From the NCBI RefSeq assembly GCF_015904235.1, contig NZ_JADZLT010000054.1, positions 160,461 through 224,460 of the forward strand: 64,000 nt of DNA. Reading direction: 5' to 3'. Position 1 is the stretch's first letter. Each line of letters opens with the position of its first letter. Positions 41,142 through 55,736 of the stretch are shown here, in pieces. The notes beneath the pieces were generated by a model. That model made no database searches and had not been told where the DNA came from. It worked only from the letters and a program-made list of their open reading frames with translations. This DNA comes from Methylobrevis albus. GTDB lineage: Bacteria; Pseudomonadota; Alphaproteobacteria; Rhizobiales; Pleomorphomonadaceae. Both the position numbers and the translations under genes were made by a program.

Positions 41142-42143
41142 TCAGGCGTCCGGGGGCGTCCCGGGCTCCGCCTCCGACGCCGACTGAGACCCCGGCACGA
41201 AGGCGTCGAAGGCGGCGAGGAACTGGCGGCGGTAGCGGTCGGATTCCATCATGATCTCGTGGCGCGCGCCGGGCACGAAGACGTAGCCGGCGTTCTTCAA
41301 CCGGCTCGCCATCCGCTCGATCGCCGCCGTCGAAACCAGCGTGTCCGCGCCCGAGCCGATGAACAGGGTCGGCACCGTCAGCTTCTCGGCAAAGCGGCGA
41401 TCCTCGAAGGCGGTGATCGCGCCAAGCGCCGCCTGGATCCAGCCGATCGTCGGCGCGTCGATGGTGAGGTCCGGCTCCGCCTCGCAGAAGGTGGTCATCC
41501 GCGCGAAGCGCACCGGATCGTGGGTCAGCGGGTTGCCCTCGAAGGCGCGCACGACGGCGAGGTCGCGGGCGGGGCCGGGGATGTAGCGGCCCGCCATGCC
41601 GAGCATCGTCAGCGTCGCCGCGAGCCGCGCGACGTTCGCCCGCGACATCGGCGTCCGGCCGAACTCGAGGAACGGCGCCGTCAGCACCATGCGGGTGATC
41701 CAGTCGCCGCCGCCGCGCGCGGCGTGGCCGAGCAGCACGTTGCCGCCCATCGAATGGGCGAGCACGAACCACGGCCGCGGGCACAGCGGCTCGACCACCC
41801 CCTCCCGGAACACGGCGAGATCGCGCTCGTAGTCGGTGAAGCGGCGGACGTGGCCCTTGCGCGGGTCGGCGAGCAGCCGCGCGGAGCCGCCCTGCCCGCG
41901 CCAGTCGAGCGTCGCCACCGCGAAACCGCGCGCGAGCAGGTCGTCGATCACCTCGAAATACTTCTCGATCTGCTCGGCGCGGCCCTGGAACAGGCAGATC
42001 GTGCCGCGGCAGGCGTCCGGATCGCGCGCCGGCCACGACGCGGCGCGCAGCACGATGCCGTCGGCCGTCTCCAGCCGGTGCAGCCGGGCGCCGCTCGGCG
42101 TGGGGTTGAACGCGTATTCGGCGAGGCGCGCGGAGGGGGTCAT
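41142..42143 (-). CDS. Lysophospholipase-like alpha/beta hydrolase
   Basis: The start at 42143 (MTPSARLAEYAFNPTPSG) gives 333 residues. It has TICLFQGRAEQIEKYFEVIDDLLARGFAVATLDWRGQGGS, the nucleophile in FVLAHSMGGNVLLGH, the acid in LFIGSGADTLVS and the His in VPGARHEIMMESDRYR. This is the PldB/monoglyceride-lipase (Hydrolase_4) type, with no signal peptide. It probably trims lysophospholipids or monoacylglycerols in the cytosol. It is convergent with hisN, four bases apart. Confidence 0.9.
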   Translation of the reverse strand: MTPSARLAEYAFNPTPSGARLHRLETADGIVLRAASWPARDPDACRGTICLFQGRAEQIEKYFEVIDDLLARGFAVATLDWRGQGGSARLLADPRKGHVRRFTDYERDLAVFREGVVEPLCPRPWFVLAHSMGGNVLLGHAARGGGDWITRMVLTAPFLEFGRTPMSRANVARLAATLTMLGMAGRYIPGPARDLAVVRAFEGNPLTHDPVRFARMTTFCEAEPDLTIDAPTIGWIQAALGAITAFEDRRFAEKLTVPTLFIGSGADTLVSTAAIERMASRLKNAGYVFVPGARHEIMMESDRYRRQFLAAFDAFVPGSQSASEAEPGTPPDA

Positions 42144-42396
42144 GGTCGTTCCGGATCGGCGCCCGCCGCGCGGGCCGCCCCAGCCATAGCCTAGCCCGCC
42201 GCCGCTGACCACCCGCCCGGAGCGGGCCACCGACGAACGCGCCGGGTGGCGCGTGGCGGCCTCTTGAAACCCCGATTGACGGATCCCAGATCAGCGCTGC
42301 GGACGCCAAACCGGGTCCGCGGCACCTTCCAGCCGGCCCAGTCGGGCGGCATCGGCGAAGGGCCTTTTGAAGTCTGGCCGCGGCGACGACGCCCGG

Positions 42397-42427
42397 CCTT
42401 CTGGTCGCTCAATGGAGGACTATGACC
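42397..42427 (+). promoter_or_regulatory. Possible ROSE-like RNA thermometer at hsp20 start
   Basis: The ribosome binding site GGAGG (42414-42418) can pair with CCTTC (42397-42401). The loop between contains TCGCT (42405-42409), matching the U(U/C)GCU motif that pairs with the site in rhizobial ROSE elements. At low temperature this would hide the site and at heat release it. The pairing is short and the full ROSE architecture was not confirmed. Confidence 0.45.
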
Positions 42428-42892
42428 ATGCGTCAGTTCGATCTCAGCCCGCTCTACCGCAACACCGTCGGCTTCGACCGCCTGTTCAGCCTGCTCGACC
42501 AGGCCGTCGGCGGCCCCGAGACGCAGCCGAGCTATCCGCCCTACAACATCGAGCGCACCGGCGAGACCACCTACCGCATCACGATGGCGGTGGCCGGTTT
42601 CAGCGACAAGGACATCTCGATCGAGTCGCGGGAGCACACGCTCACCGTGAAGGGCGAGAAGCCCGCCGTCGACGGCAGCGAGAGCAAGCTGCTCTACCGT
42701 GGCATCGCCTCGCGCGCCTTCGAGCGCCGCTTCCAGCTCGCCGAGCACGTCGAGGTGAAGGGCGCCAGCCTCGAGAACGGTCTCCTGCACATCGACCTCG
42801 TCCGCGAGGTGCCGGAAGCCATGAAGCCGCGCCAGATCGCCATCGGCACCGCCGGCAACAGCGCCGCGCAGCTCGAGGCGACCGCCGCGTAA
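42428..42892 (+). CDS. Small heat-shock protein, Hsp20/IbpA type
   Basis: The second ATG (42428, MRQFDLSPLYRNTVGFDRLF) is preferred because it is nine bases after GGAGG; the ATG at 42422 is only three bases away. It gives 154 residues. The alpha-crystallin domain runs from PPYNIERTGETTYRITMAVAGFSDKDISIESREHTLTVKGEK to ENGLLHIDLVREVPEAMKPRQIAI. This IbpA-type chaperone binds unfolding proteins and hands them to DnaK and ClpB. A strong terminator follows. Confidence 0.95.
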   Translation: MRQFDLSPLYRNTVGFDRLFSLLDQAVGGPETQPSYPPYNIERTGETTYRITMAVAGFSDKDISIESREHTLTVKGEKPAVDGSESKLLYRGIASRAFERRFQLAEHVEVKGASLENGLLHIDLVREVPEAMKPRQIAIGTAGNSAAQLEATAA

Positions 42893-42960
42893 GGCCGACC
42901 CCCCGGCCGAGACCCGCCGGGCGTGATCGCGCGCCCGGCGCCGTGCCGGTGATCGATCCG

Positions 42961-42991
42961 CGCCTCGGGAGACCGCTCCCGGGGCGTTTTT
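42961..42991 (+). terminator. Intrinsic terminator of hsp20
   Basis: CGCC-T-CGGGAG pairs with CTCCCG-G-GGCG around ACCG, followed by TTTTT. It is a classical rho-independent terminator and also lies just after the convergent aldolase stop. Confidence 0.85.
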
Positions 42992-43001
42992 CATGGGCGG
43001 G

Positions 43002-44069
43002 CTAGGGCCGCACGGCCTCACCGAAGGCCTCGATGAAGGCGGCGACGTCGGAAAGCCGCGTCGCATAGCTGGTGACGAGCCGCACCACGGTCTCGCCCTC
43101 GCCCGGCCCCTCGCCGGGCTCCAGCCCGCTCGCCGGCCAGTCGTAGAAGGTCGCGCCGCGCGCGCGCAGCCGGGCGGAGACGGCGCTCGGCCAGATCGCG
43201 AACACCTCGTTCGCCTCCACCGGAAACAGCAGCCGGGCGCCGGGCGTCTCGTCGATCACGCTGCCGAGGCGCGTCGCCATGTGGTTGGCGTGGATGGCGT
43301 TGTCCATCCAGTGGCCCTTTTCGAAGTAGCCCTCGAACTGCGCCGCGACGAAGCGGCTCTTCGAGATCAGCTGGCCCGAGCGCTTGCGGGCGTAGCCGAA
43401 CTCCTCCGCGCCGCGCGGATCGAACAGCACCACGGCCTCGGCGCACCAGCAGCCGTTCTTGGTGGCGCCGAAGGAGAGCACGTCGACGCCCGAGCGCCAG
43501 CTCGCCTCGGCCGGCGAGACGTTGAGGGCGGCGAGTGCATTGGCAAAGCGGGCGCCGTCCATGTGCAGCTTCAGCCCGGCCTTGTGGGCGACGCCGGCGA
43601 TCGTCGCCACCTCGGCCGGCGTATAGACCGTGCCGGCCTCGCTCGCCTGGGTGAGGCTCACCGCCATCGGCCGGCCGTGGTGCACGGCGGGCGGCTGGTA
43701 GCGCGCGATCGCGGCCGCAACGGTGGCGGCATCCAGCTTGCCGCGCGCCCCGGGCAGCGTCACGAGCTTGCCGCCGCCGGTGAAGAACTCCGGCGCGCCG
43801 CATTCGTCGACGGCGATGTGGCTCTGGTGATGGGCGAGCACGATGCCGCCCGGCTTCAGGATCGAGGCCAGCGCGAGGCTGTTCGCCGCGGTGCCGGTCG
43901 CGACGAAGAACACGGCGACGTCGCGCTCGAACACCTCGCAGAAACGGTCGGTGATGCGCCGGCTGAGATCGTCGGCGCCATAGGCGGGGTGGAAGCCGTT
44001 GCCGGCATTGGCGAGAGCGTTCGCCACGATCGGCGATGCCCCGGCCCAGTTGTCGCTCGAAAAATGCAT
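43002..44069 (-). CDS. ltaE: Low-specificity L-threonine aldolase family enzyme
   Basis: The 355-residue PLP enzyme starts MHFSSDNWAGASPIV and has FVATGTAANSLALAS, HIAVDECGAPEFF, KLHMDGARFANALA with the PLP-contacting Asp, and VLSFGATKNGCWCAEAVV with the catalytic Lys. It cleaves threonine or allo-threonine to glycine and acetaldehyde. A beta-eliminating lyase of the same family is the main alternative. The gene is complete. Confidence 0.9.
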   Translation of the reverse strand: MHFSSDNWAGASPIVANALANAGNGFHPAYGADDLSRRITDRFCEVFERDVAVFFVATGTAANSLALASILKPGGIVLAHHQSHIAVDECGAPEFFTGGGKLVTLPGARGKLDAATVAAAIARYQPPAVHHGRPMAVSLTQASEAGTVYTPAEVATIAGVAHKAGLKLHMDGARFANALAALNVSPAEASWRSGVDVLSFGATKNGCWCAEAVVLFDPRGAEEFGYARKRSGQLISKSRFVAAQFEGYFEKGHWMDNAIHANHMATRLGSVIDETPGARLLFPVEANEVFAIWPSAVSARLRARGATFYDWPASGLEPGEGPGEGETVVRLVTSYATRLSDVAAFIEAFGEAVRP

Positions 44070-44762
44070 TTGAATCTCTTAGGACCCCGGCTCCGCGCCA
44101 TAAAGCCATCTCCGCGCACGGCTGGCCTGCAGCGGACGACGATCTCTGCCCGCGTCCCGGGCGCGTAATATTGTTGCGCCGCAGGCCGCCGCAGCTTGCG
44201 CTTCGTTGCTACTGTCTGGAACCGATCGAAATTTTCGCAACGACGGGGGCTTGGCGCGCTTGCCCCCCCGCCCGAATTCTGTCATAAGTCGGGCCGCGGA
44301 TAGGACAGGAATACTGTCCCTTTGTACACTAACACGGTGGCGATGCCGCCGGGCGGTCATCTTGCCGCGGCAGCGGCAGCGCCGGGGCTGCCCAAAATCG
44401 CGGCAGTCGCGACGCGGCGGCCGAGGCGCAGCCCGCGTCGCGGCGATGTTTCGGCGGCTTCGCGGGGCCGGCACGCGAACGTCGCCCTGCGGCGACGACG
44501 CCGCGGAAACAGGCACGCGACGTGCTTGGCCGTGACGGGGCCGGCATGGCAGGGTTGGGACACGTCGGCGGCGGTCTTTGCGTCGTCGCATCGAAAGTGC
44601 ATCCTGCGGGACTTCGAAATTCGGCTCCTGGATCCGCCCCGTGCGCGTCCGGGGGCCTGCGGTCGCCCCGGTGCCGACACGGCACGGCCGCTCGGCGCGG
44701 GGTGAAATGGTGAAGGCTGGCCGGTACGGGTCTCCGTTCCGGCCGAGGCAAGCGAGGCAGCG
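44070..44762. other. 693-base upstream region of gltB
   Basis: No gene is supported here; frames on both strands are Arg-rich shadows. It holds the dyad at 44303-44319 and a promoter-like TGTACACT after it. If transcription starts there, gltB would have a leader of over 400 bases, which includes GC-rich hairpin sequences such as CGTCGCC...GGCGACG. Confidence 0.5.
44303..44319. promoter_or_regulatory. Dyad GGACAG-N5-CTGTCC upstream of gltB
   Basis: GGACAG at 44303-44308 and CTGTCC at 44314-44319 are perfect reverse complements around GAATA. An extended -10-like TGTACACT lies at 44323-44330, so the dyad would overlap the -35 area. A repressor or activator site controlling gltBD is likely. I do not recognise the regulator. 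Confidence 0.5.
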
Positions 44763-49484
<4,722 letters not shown>

Positions 49485-49496
49485 GGTCGAGACGAC

Positions 49497-50930
<1,434 letters not shown>

Positions 50931-50952
50931 GGCCGGCAAGGCGACGGATTGA

Positions 50953-50980
50953 CGGCCCCGCTGATCGGCGGGGCCGTTTT
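50953..50980 (+). terminator. Intrinsic terminator of gltBD
   Basis: CGGCCCCGC at 50953-50961 pairs with GCGGGGCCG at 50968-50976, followed by TTTT. It lies 23 bases after the gltD stop. Confidence 0.85.
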
Positions 50981-51003
50981 CGTTTGAGGGCGCTGGCTTT
51001 ACC

Positions 51004-51185
51004 GTGTGGCCTCCCCCCTCCCTGTTCCTCCCCCGCTGCGCAGGAGAGGGGACGAAGGAGGCCAGGGCGCCTAAATCAGCAGCGCTTCGACCCGGCGCAG
51101 TCTCGGTTTTGCGAAAGCCCTCTCGCCCATCGTCCCCTCTCCTGCGCAGCGGGGGAGGGACAGTGAGGGGGCCGCCCCACGGCAC
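51004..51185. repeat. 182-bp dispersed inverted-repeat element, copy 2
   Basis: The arms 51004-51054 and 51131-51185 are near reverse complements (core CCTCCCCCGCTGCGCAGGAG against CTCCTGCGCAGCGGGGGAGG). The inner part shares AGCAGC, CTTCG, GCGAAAGCC and a final CCAT with copy 1, so the two are one family of equal length. Arms differ in compensating positions (CTTCGCAG versus CTGCGCAG), keeping the stem. Confidence 0.85.
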
Positions 51186-51272
51186 GGCCATCACCCGCGC
51201 TTGGAATCCCCCGCCGCTCCGCTAAGCTCCGCCCGCGGCGAGGACATCGGCCGAATCGGACGGGAGCAGGAC

Positions 51273-51785
51273 GTGACGCGATCGACGGCGACGACGACAC
51301 CCCCGGCCAGCCGGCGCGGCCTGCGGACGGCAGCGGTGATCGTCGCCCTGCCCCTGCTCGCCGCCGCCGCCTGCATGCAGCCGATCCAGACCGAGTTCGA
51401 CACGGTCGACTACGGCCCCTACGAGGTGCGCTACGAGCGCAACATGTGCCACGTCGGCTTCCCGCGCCTCACCTCGAAGGGACCGCGGATCGTCAATGCC
51501 ACCGAGTTCCGCATGACGGTGGCGACGCGCGGCGCCCTCAGCGCCGCCTTCCGCTTCTCCTGCCCGCCCGTCGGGCCGATGGGCAACACCGCCTGCAAGG
51601 TGACGCGCGAGACCTATCCCGATCCGCACAACGATCCCGGCCTCGGCTGCCCGCTGTGGGAGGATTTCCGCCTGCTGCCCGTCGGCCAGCCGCCGATCCT
51701 CGTCGACGAACCGCCGCCGCCGCGCGGGGCCGGGCCGATCATCCGGCACACCACGACGACGATCCCACCCGTCGTCGGCCGCTGA
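51273..51785 (+). CDS. Hypothetical lipoprotein
   Basis: The GTG at 51273 follows GGGAGCAGG and gives 170 residues. After a Thr/Arg-rich start, VIVALPLLAAAAC forms a lipoprotein signal with the lipid Cys. The mature part has four further cysteines (RNMCHVGF, RFSCPPVG, NTACKVTR, GLGCPLWED) that could form two disulfides. It ends in a Pro/Thr-rich tail. I do not recognise the family. It is convergent with a DUF459 hydrolase, 16 bases apart. Confidence 0.75.
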   Translation: MTRSTATTTPPASRRGLRTAAVIVALPLLAAAACMQPIQTEFDTVDYGPYEVRYERNMCHVGFPRLTSKGPRIVNATEFRMTVATRGALSAAFRFSCPPVGPMGNTACKVTRETYPDPHNDPGLGCPLWEDFRLLPVGQPPILVDEPPPPRGAGPIIRHTTTTIPPVVGR

Positions 51786-51801
51786 TCGCGACCGGACAGC
51801 G

Positions 51802-52995
51802 TCAGTTGGTGGCGCGCCGCGCGTCGTCGATCCGGCCGGGCACCGGCTCAAGCGGCAGGCCCTCCACCATCAGCCGGTAGAGCGCCGTCCCCTCGCGCGG
51901 CGCCGGCCCCGGGACGGCGCCGGCGAGCGCCTCGTCCGGACCGGCGGTCGGGTCGTTCAGCGACATCACCAGCCCCTCGACCGTGCCCGGCGCCTCCGGC
52001 AGCGGCGCCGCCGCGCCGCCGAGCCAGGCGCGCAGCTCCTGCTCGGCATAGAAGGCGAGCTTGCGCTGGCCCGAGGTGGTGAAGTGGATGCCGTCGGCGA
52101 GCCTGAGCCGGCGCACCTGGCCGGCGAGATCCGGCCCCGAGGCGGCGAAATCGCCGATGTCGTCGGCAAAGGCGTTCCAGACGTCGACATAGGTCGACCC
52201 GGCCGCCTCGACCTCCTGCCGGATCATCTCGTCGAGATAGGCGAAATCGGCGGTGAGGCCGCGGTTGCCGACCGGCACCAGCCCGACCCAGTAAAGCGGC
52301 GCCCCGCCGGAGGTGCCGGCCGCCACCACGGCCCGGATGCGGGCCCGGTAGGCGGTCTCCCACGCGGCCTCGCGGAACTCGAGCGCCGTCTCGCCGATCC
52401 GGATCGTCTGGCGGTCGTTCATGCCCATCAGCACGACCACGGCGTCGGGCCGGCGCGCGGCGTCCCCGGCGGGCGGGGCCTCCGCGGCGACGGCCGGCGG
52501 CGCCGGCGGCGGCGCCATCAGCGCGGCGAGGTCCTGCGGCCAGTCCTTGAAGTCGTCGCGCACGAGGCCGGACGATCCGGCGCTCTCGTCGGCGATGCGC
52601 AGCTCGGGCGTGTCGGCGAAGGCGACGTCGAGGCCCTTGGCGAGATTGGCGGCGAGCGAATCGCCGACCACCGCGACGATGCGGGCGTCGGCGTTCTTGT
52701 CCGGCGGCGGCGGCGCCGGCGGGGCGACGACGCGGGCGGTCGAGCCACCGCTGCGCTTTGCGGGGTTGCGCAGCGCCCGCGGCGCGGCAGGCGCCGGTGG
52801 CGGCTGCACCACGACACTGGGACCGCGCCGCTGCGGCTCACGCCGCTGGAAAAGCCGCAGGAAGAACGGCACGTCGTCGGCCTGGGCGACGACGATCGGC
52901 CCGGCCGGCCGGGCCGGCTCCGCCGACGCCATCGGCGCGGTTGAGACCGCCGCGGCGAGGACGAGGCCGGCGACAAGGGCGCGGAAACGGATCAT
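51802..52995 (-). CDS. SGNH hydrolase, DUF459 family, exported
   Basis: The start at 52995 (MIRFRALVAGLVLAAAVSTAPMASA) gives 397 residues with a signal peptide. A Pro/Arg-rich region spans about residues 45-90. The hydrolase core has VAVVGDSLAANLAKGLD (the block I Ser), VVVLMGMNDRQTI (block III Asn) and DGIHFTTSGQRKLA (catalytic Asp and His). DUF459 proteins are periplasmic SGNH enzymes, probably acting on acyl or acetyl groups of cell-wall or surface polymers. Substrate unknown. A lytic transglycosylase gene lies just upstream in the same direction. Confidence 0.9.
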   Translation of the reverse strand: MIRFRALVAGLVLAAAVSTAPMASAEPARPAGPIVVAQADDVPFFLRLFQRREPQRRGPSVVVQPPPAPAAPRALRNPAKRSGGSTARVVAPPAPPPPDKNADARIVAVVGDSLAANLAKGLDVAFADTPELRIADESAGSSGLVRDDFKDWPQDLAALMAPPPAPPAVAAEAPPAGDAARRPDAVVVLMGMNDRQTIRIGETALEFREAAWETAYRARIRAVVAAGTSGGAPLYWVGLVPVGNRGLTADFAYLDEMIRQEVEAAGSTYVDVWNAFADDIGDFAASGPDLAGQVRRLRLADGIHFTTSGQRKLAFYAEQELRAWLGGAAAPLPEAPGTVEGLVMSLNDPTAGPDEALAGAVPGPAPREGTALYRLMVEGLPLEPVPGRIDDARRATN

Positions 52996-53083
52996 CGAGC
53001 CACCTTCACCCGGCTTGGGACGACGCTGCCCCCGCCGAGTGTCGCAAGTCCGGCCGCGCCTGTCACCTCTCGTCGGCGATCGC

Positions 53084-54397
53084 TCACCGCGCGCGGAGGT
53101 GCTGCAGTAGCTTGTCGCTCGGATAGCCGTCCGGGGTGAGCCCGGTGGCGACTTGGAAGGCACGGATGCTTTCCACCGTGCCCGAGCCGATCTTGCCGTC
53201 GATGGCGCCGACCTCGTAGCCCCGCCGCGCGAGATGGCTCTGCAGTTCGCGCCGCTCGTCGGCCGAAAGGCTGCGGTCATCACGCGGCCAGGCGGCCTGG
53301 AACGGGCCGCCGCCGGCGAGCCGGTCGCCGAGGTGGCCGACGCCGAGCGCATAGGCGTTGGCGTTGTTGTAGCGCTTGATGACCGAGAAGTTCTTCAGCA
53401 TCAGGAAGGCCGGGCCGTTGGCGCCCGCCGGCAGCAGCAGCAGCGCCTCGTCGCCGGGGCGCGGGAAGCCGGCGCCGTTGGCGCGGGTGACGCCGAGCGA
53501 CTGCCAGTCGGCGACGGCGAGCCGGCGGTTGGCGCGCGCAAAGTCGAAGCCGCGCGGCAGCCGCACCTCGTAGCCCCACGCCTCGCCGCTGCGCCAGCCC
53601 ATCTTGGCGAGGTAGTTCGCCGTGGAGCCGAGCGCGTCGGGGATCGAGGTCCAGATGTTGCGCTTGCCGTCGCCGTCGTAGTCGACCGCATAGGCCTCGT
53701 AGGTGGTGGGAATGAACTGGGTATGCCCCATCGCCCCGGCCCAGGAGCCGGAGAAATGCTGCGGGTCGACGTCGCCGCGCTCCAGGATGTGCAGCGCGGC
53801 GATGAGCTGGGTGCGGCCGTACTTCGCGCGCTTGTTGCCGCGATAGGCGAGCGTCGCCAGCGAGCGCACCACGCTCTTCACGATCTTCGGGTTCTGCAGC
53901 ACCGCGCCGTAGGAACTCTCCATGCCCCAGATCGCGACGACATACTGGCGCGGCACGCCGTAGGTCGCCTCGATCCGGTCGAGCAGGCTCTTGTGCTCGG
54001 CCAGCATCTTGCGGCCGTTCTCGAGCCGCGCCTCGGAGACGGCGCCGTCGAGGTAGGACCAGATCGGCTTGACGAACTCGGCCTGGTTCGAGGCCTTGTC
54101 GAGGATGTCGGGATCGGGCGTCACGCCGGCGAACGCCCGCTGGAAGGTGCGGCGCGAGACGCCCGCGGCTTCCGCCTCCGGCCAGAGCCGCTCGACGAAG
54201 CTGGCAAAGTCGGACGGCACCGGCGTGTTCGGGTTGACATAGGCGGTCGCCACCGGCGGCAGCGCGGCCGTGGTCTCGGGCGCATAGCCGACGGGGAGGT
54301 CGAGCGCCGAACAGGCCGGCAGCAGGGCAGCCACGGCGGCGGCCAGCAGGACGGCACGGGCTTTATGGACGGCATTCATGGCACGGCAGGCATTCAT
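53084..54397 (-). CDS. MltB-type lytic murein transglycosylase
   Basis: Starts at 54397 and 54379 are both possible, since MNA repeats; neither has a strong ribosome binding site. The 437-residue form begins with a lipoprotein-like signal (AVLLAAAVAALLPACSAL). The SLT_2 catalytic domain has YVVAIWGMESSYGAV with the catalytic Glu and SWAGAMGHTQFIPTTYEAYAVDYDGDG. A C-terminal peptidoglycan-binding domain reads RRGYEVGAIDGKIGSGTVESIRAFQ. It cuts glycan strands to 1,6-anhydro ends in the periplasm. Confidence 0.93.
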   Translation of the reverse strand: MNACRAMNAVHKARAVLLAAAVAALLPACSALDLPVGYAPETTAALPPVATAYVNPNTPVPSDFASFVERLWPEAEAAGVSRRTFQRAFAGVTPDPDILDKASNQAEFVKPIWSYLDGAVSEARLENGRKMLAEHKSLLDRIEATYGVPRQYVVAIWGMESSYGAVLQNPKIVKSVVRSLATLAYRGNKRAKYGRTQLIAALHILERGDVDPQHFSGSWAGAMGHTQFIPTTYEAYAVDYDGDGKRNIWTSIPDALGSTANYLAKMGWRSGEAWGYEVRLPRGFDFARANRRLAVADWQSLGVTRANGAGFPRPGDEALLLLPAGANGPAFLMLKNFSVIKRYNNANAYALGVGHLGDRLAGGGPFQAAWPRDDRSLSADERRELQSHLARRGYEVGAIDGKIGSGTVESIRAFQVATGLTPDGYPSDKLLQHLRAR

Positions 54398-54842
54398 GGG
54401 TCGGCATCCGGTCGAGGCGGCCGCACGACGGCCTCTCCCGCGAGGAAGCAGAGCGCCGATGGCCGGATGAACAGGACGCGGCCGGGCAGCATGGCCGGTC
54501 CGCTTGTCATCGATTGAACGGCGACCAGGGTTAATGTCGGATGAACCGGACCATGAAGCTTTTCGTGACCGGGGGCGCCGCCGCCATGCCGCTGCATCAG
54601 CGCAGCGAGGCGCCGGGTTGTTCACCGCGGGGCTCGTGCACGACAACGAAAGAGCAACCACCTTCAGTCATCATACGCCCCGGCAGGAATCGAGGCGGCA
54701 ACCTGGAGCGATGCGGGCGGCGGTCCGATAACTGCGGCGCGACGTCCGACGAGTGCGGCGGCCGCTGGAACCACCGTGCCGGTTTCGAGTTTCTGATCGA
54801 GACCCCGATCCGGATCACAAGGCCGGGAAGCTGGAGTGAATA
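54398..54842. other. Divergent intergenic region before galU
   Basis: A 445-base region between the divergent transglycosylase and galU genes. I see no supported gene, terminator or strong dyad. A 100-residue plus-strand frame ends at galU but has no family match or coding bias and is judged a shadow. Confidence 0.4.
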
Positions 54843-55718
54843 ATGAAAAGCAAAGTGCGCAAGGCCGTCTTCCCCGTCGCCGGTCTCGGAACGCGGTTCC
54901 TGCCGGCGACCAAGGCCGTGCCGAAAGAAATGATGACGATCGTCGATCGCCCGGCGCTGCAATATGTGGTGGACGAGGCGAAGGCGGCCGGCATCGAGCA
55001 CTTCATCTTCGTCACGGGCCGCGGCAAGGCGGTGATCGAGGACCATTTCGACGTTGCCTATGAGCTCGAGCAGACGCTGGAAGCCCGCTCGAAGACCGCT
55101 GCGATCGACCTCCTGAAGCGCGACCTCCCCATCGCCGGCTCGGTCAGTTTCACCCGCCAGCAGGCACCGCTCGGCCTCGGCCACGCGGTCTGGTGTGCGC
55201 GCGACATCGTCGGCGACGAGCCCTTCGCGGTGCTGCTGCCCGACATGCTGATGAAGCACCACACGCCGTGCCTGAAGAGCATGGTGGAGGCCTTCGAGCG
55301 CACCGGCTCCAACATCATTTCCGTCGAGGAATGCGATCCGGCGATGGCACACCAGTACGGCATCGTCGGCGTCGGCAAGACCCTCGCCGAGGACACCTTC
55401 GAGGTGACGGCGATGATCGAGAAGCCGAAGGATCCGCCGTCGAACCTCTTCATCTCGGGCCGCTACATCCTGCAGCCGAAGATCTTCGAACTGCTGTCGG
55501 ACCAGGAAAAGGGCGCCGGCGGCGAGATCCAGCTCACCGATTCGATGCTGCGCCTGATGGAAACCAACCCCTTCGTCGGCGTCCGCTTCCGCGGCACCAC
55601 CTACGACACCGGCACCAAGCTCGGCTTCCTGCAGGCGAACATCGCCTACGCGCTCGACCGCACCGACATCCACCCGAACATCGCGGAAGAACTCTCCTCG
55701 ATCATCGCCGCCGGGTGA
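54843..55718 (+). CDS. galU: UTP-glucose-1-phosphate uridylyltransferase
   Basis: The 291-residue enzyme begins KAVFPVAGLGTRFLPATKAVPKEMM, the nucleotide-binding loop of the family, and has YVVDEAKAAGIEHFIFVTGRGK, QQAPLGLGHAVWCARD and GTTYDTGTKLGFLQANI. It makes UDP-glucose for exopolysaccharide, cyclic glucan and lipopolysaccharide. The ATG is seven bases after GGAGTG. Surrounding genes also act on the cell envelope. Confidence 0.97.
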   Translation: MKSKVRKAVFPVAGLGTRFLPATKAVPKEMMTIVDRPALQYVVDEAKAAGIEHFIFVTGRGKAVIEDHFDVAYELEQTLEARSKTAAIDLLKRDLPIAGSVSFTRQQAPLGLGHAVWCARDIVGDEPFAVLLPDMLMKHHTPCLKSMVEAFERTGSNIISVEECDPAMAHQYGIVGVGKTLAEDTFEVTAMIEKPKDPPSNLFISGRYILQPKIFELLSDQEKGAGGEIQLTDSMLRLMETNPFVGVRFRGTTYDTGTKLGFLQANIAYALDRTDIHPNIAEELSSIIAAG

Positions 55719-55736
55719 GGCGGCTCCCCTGCCCGC

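Noticed and set aside
44079-44705. Frames of 110-170 residues on both strands upstream of gltB
   Set aside because: They are Arg-rich, lack ribosome binding sites and resemble no protein; non-coding is more likely.
54541-54843. 100-residue frame ending at galU
   Set aside because: No start signal, no family features and it ends in the galU ribosome binding site; judged a shadow.
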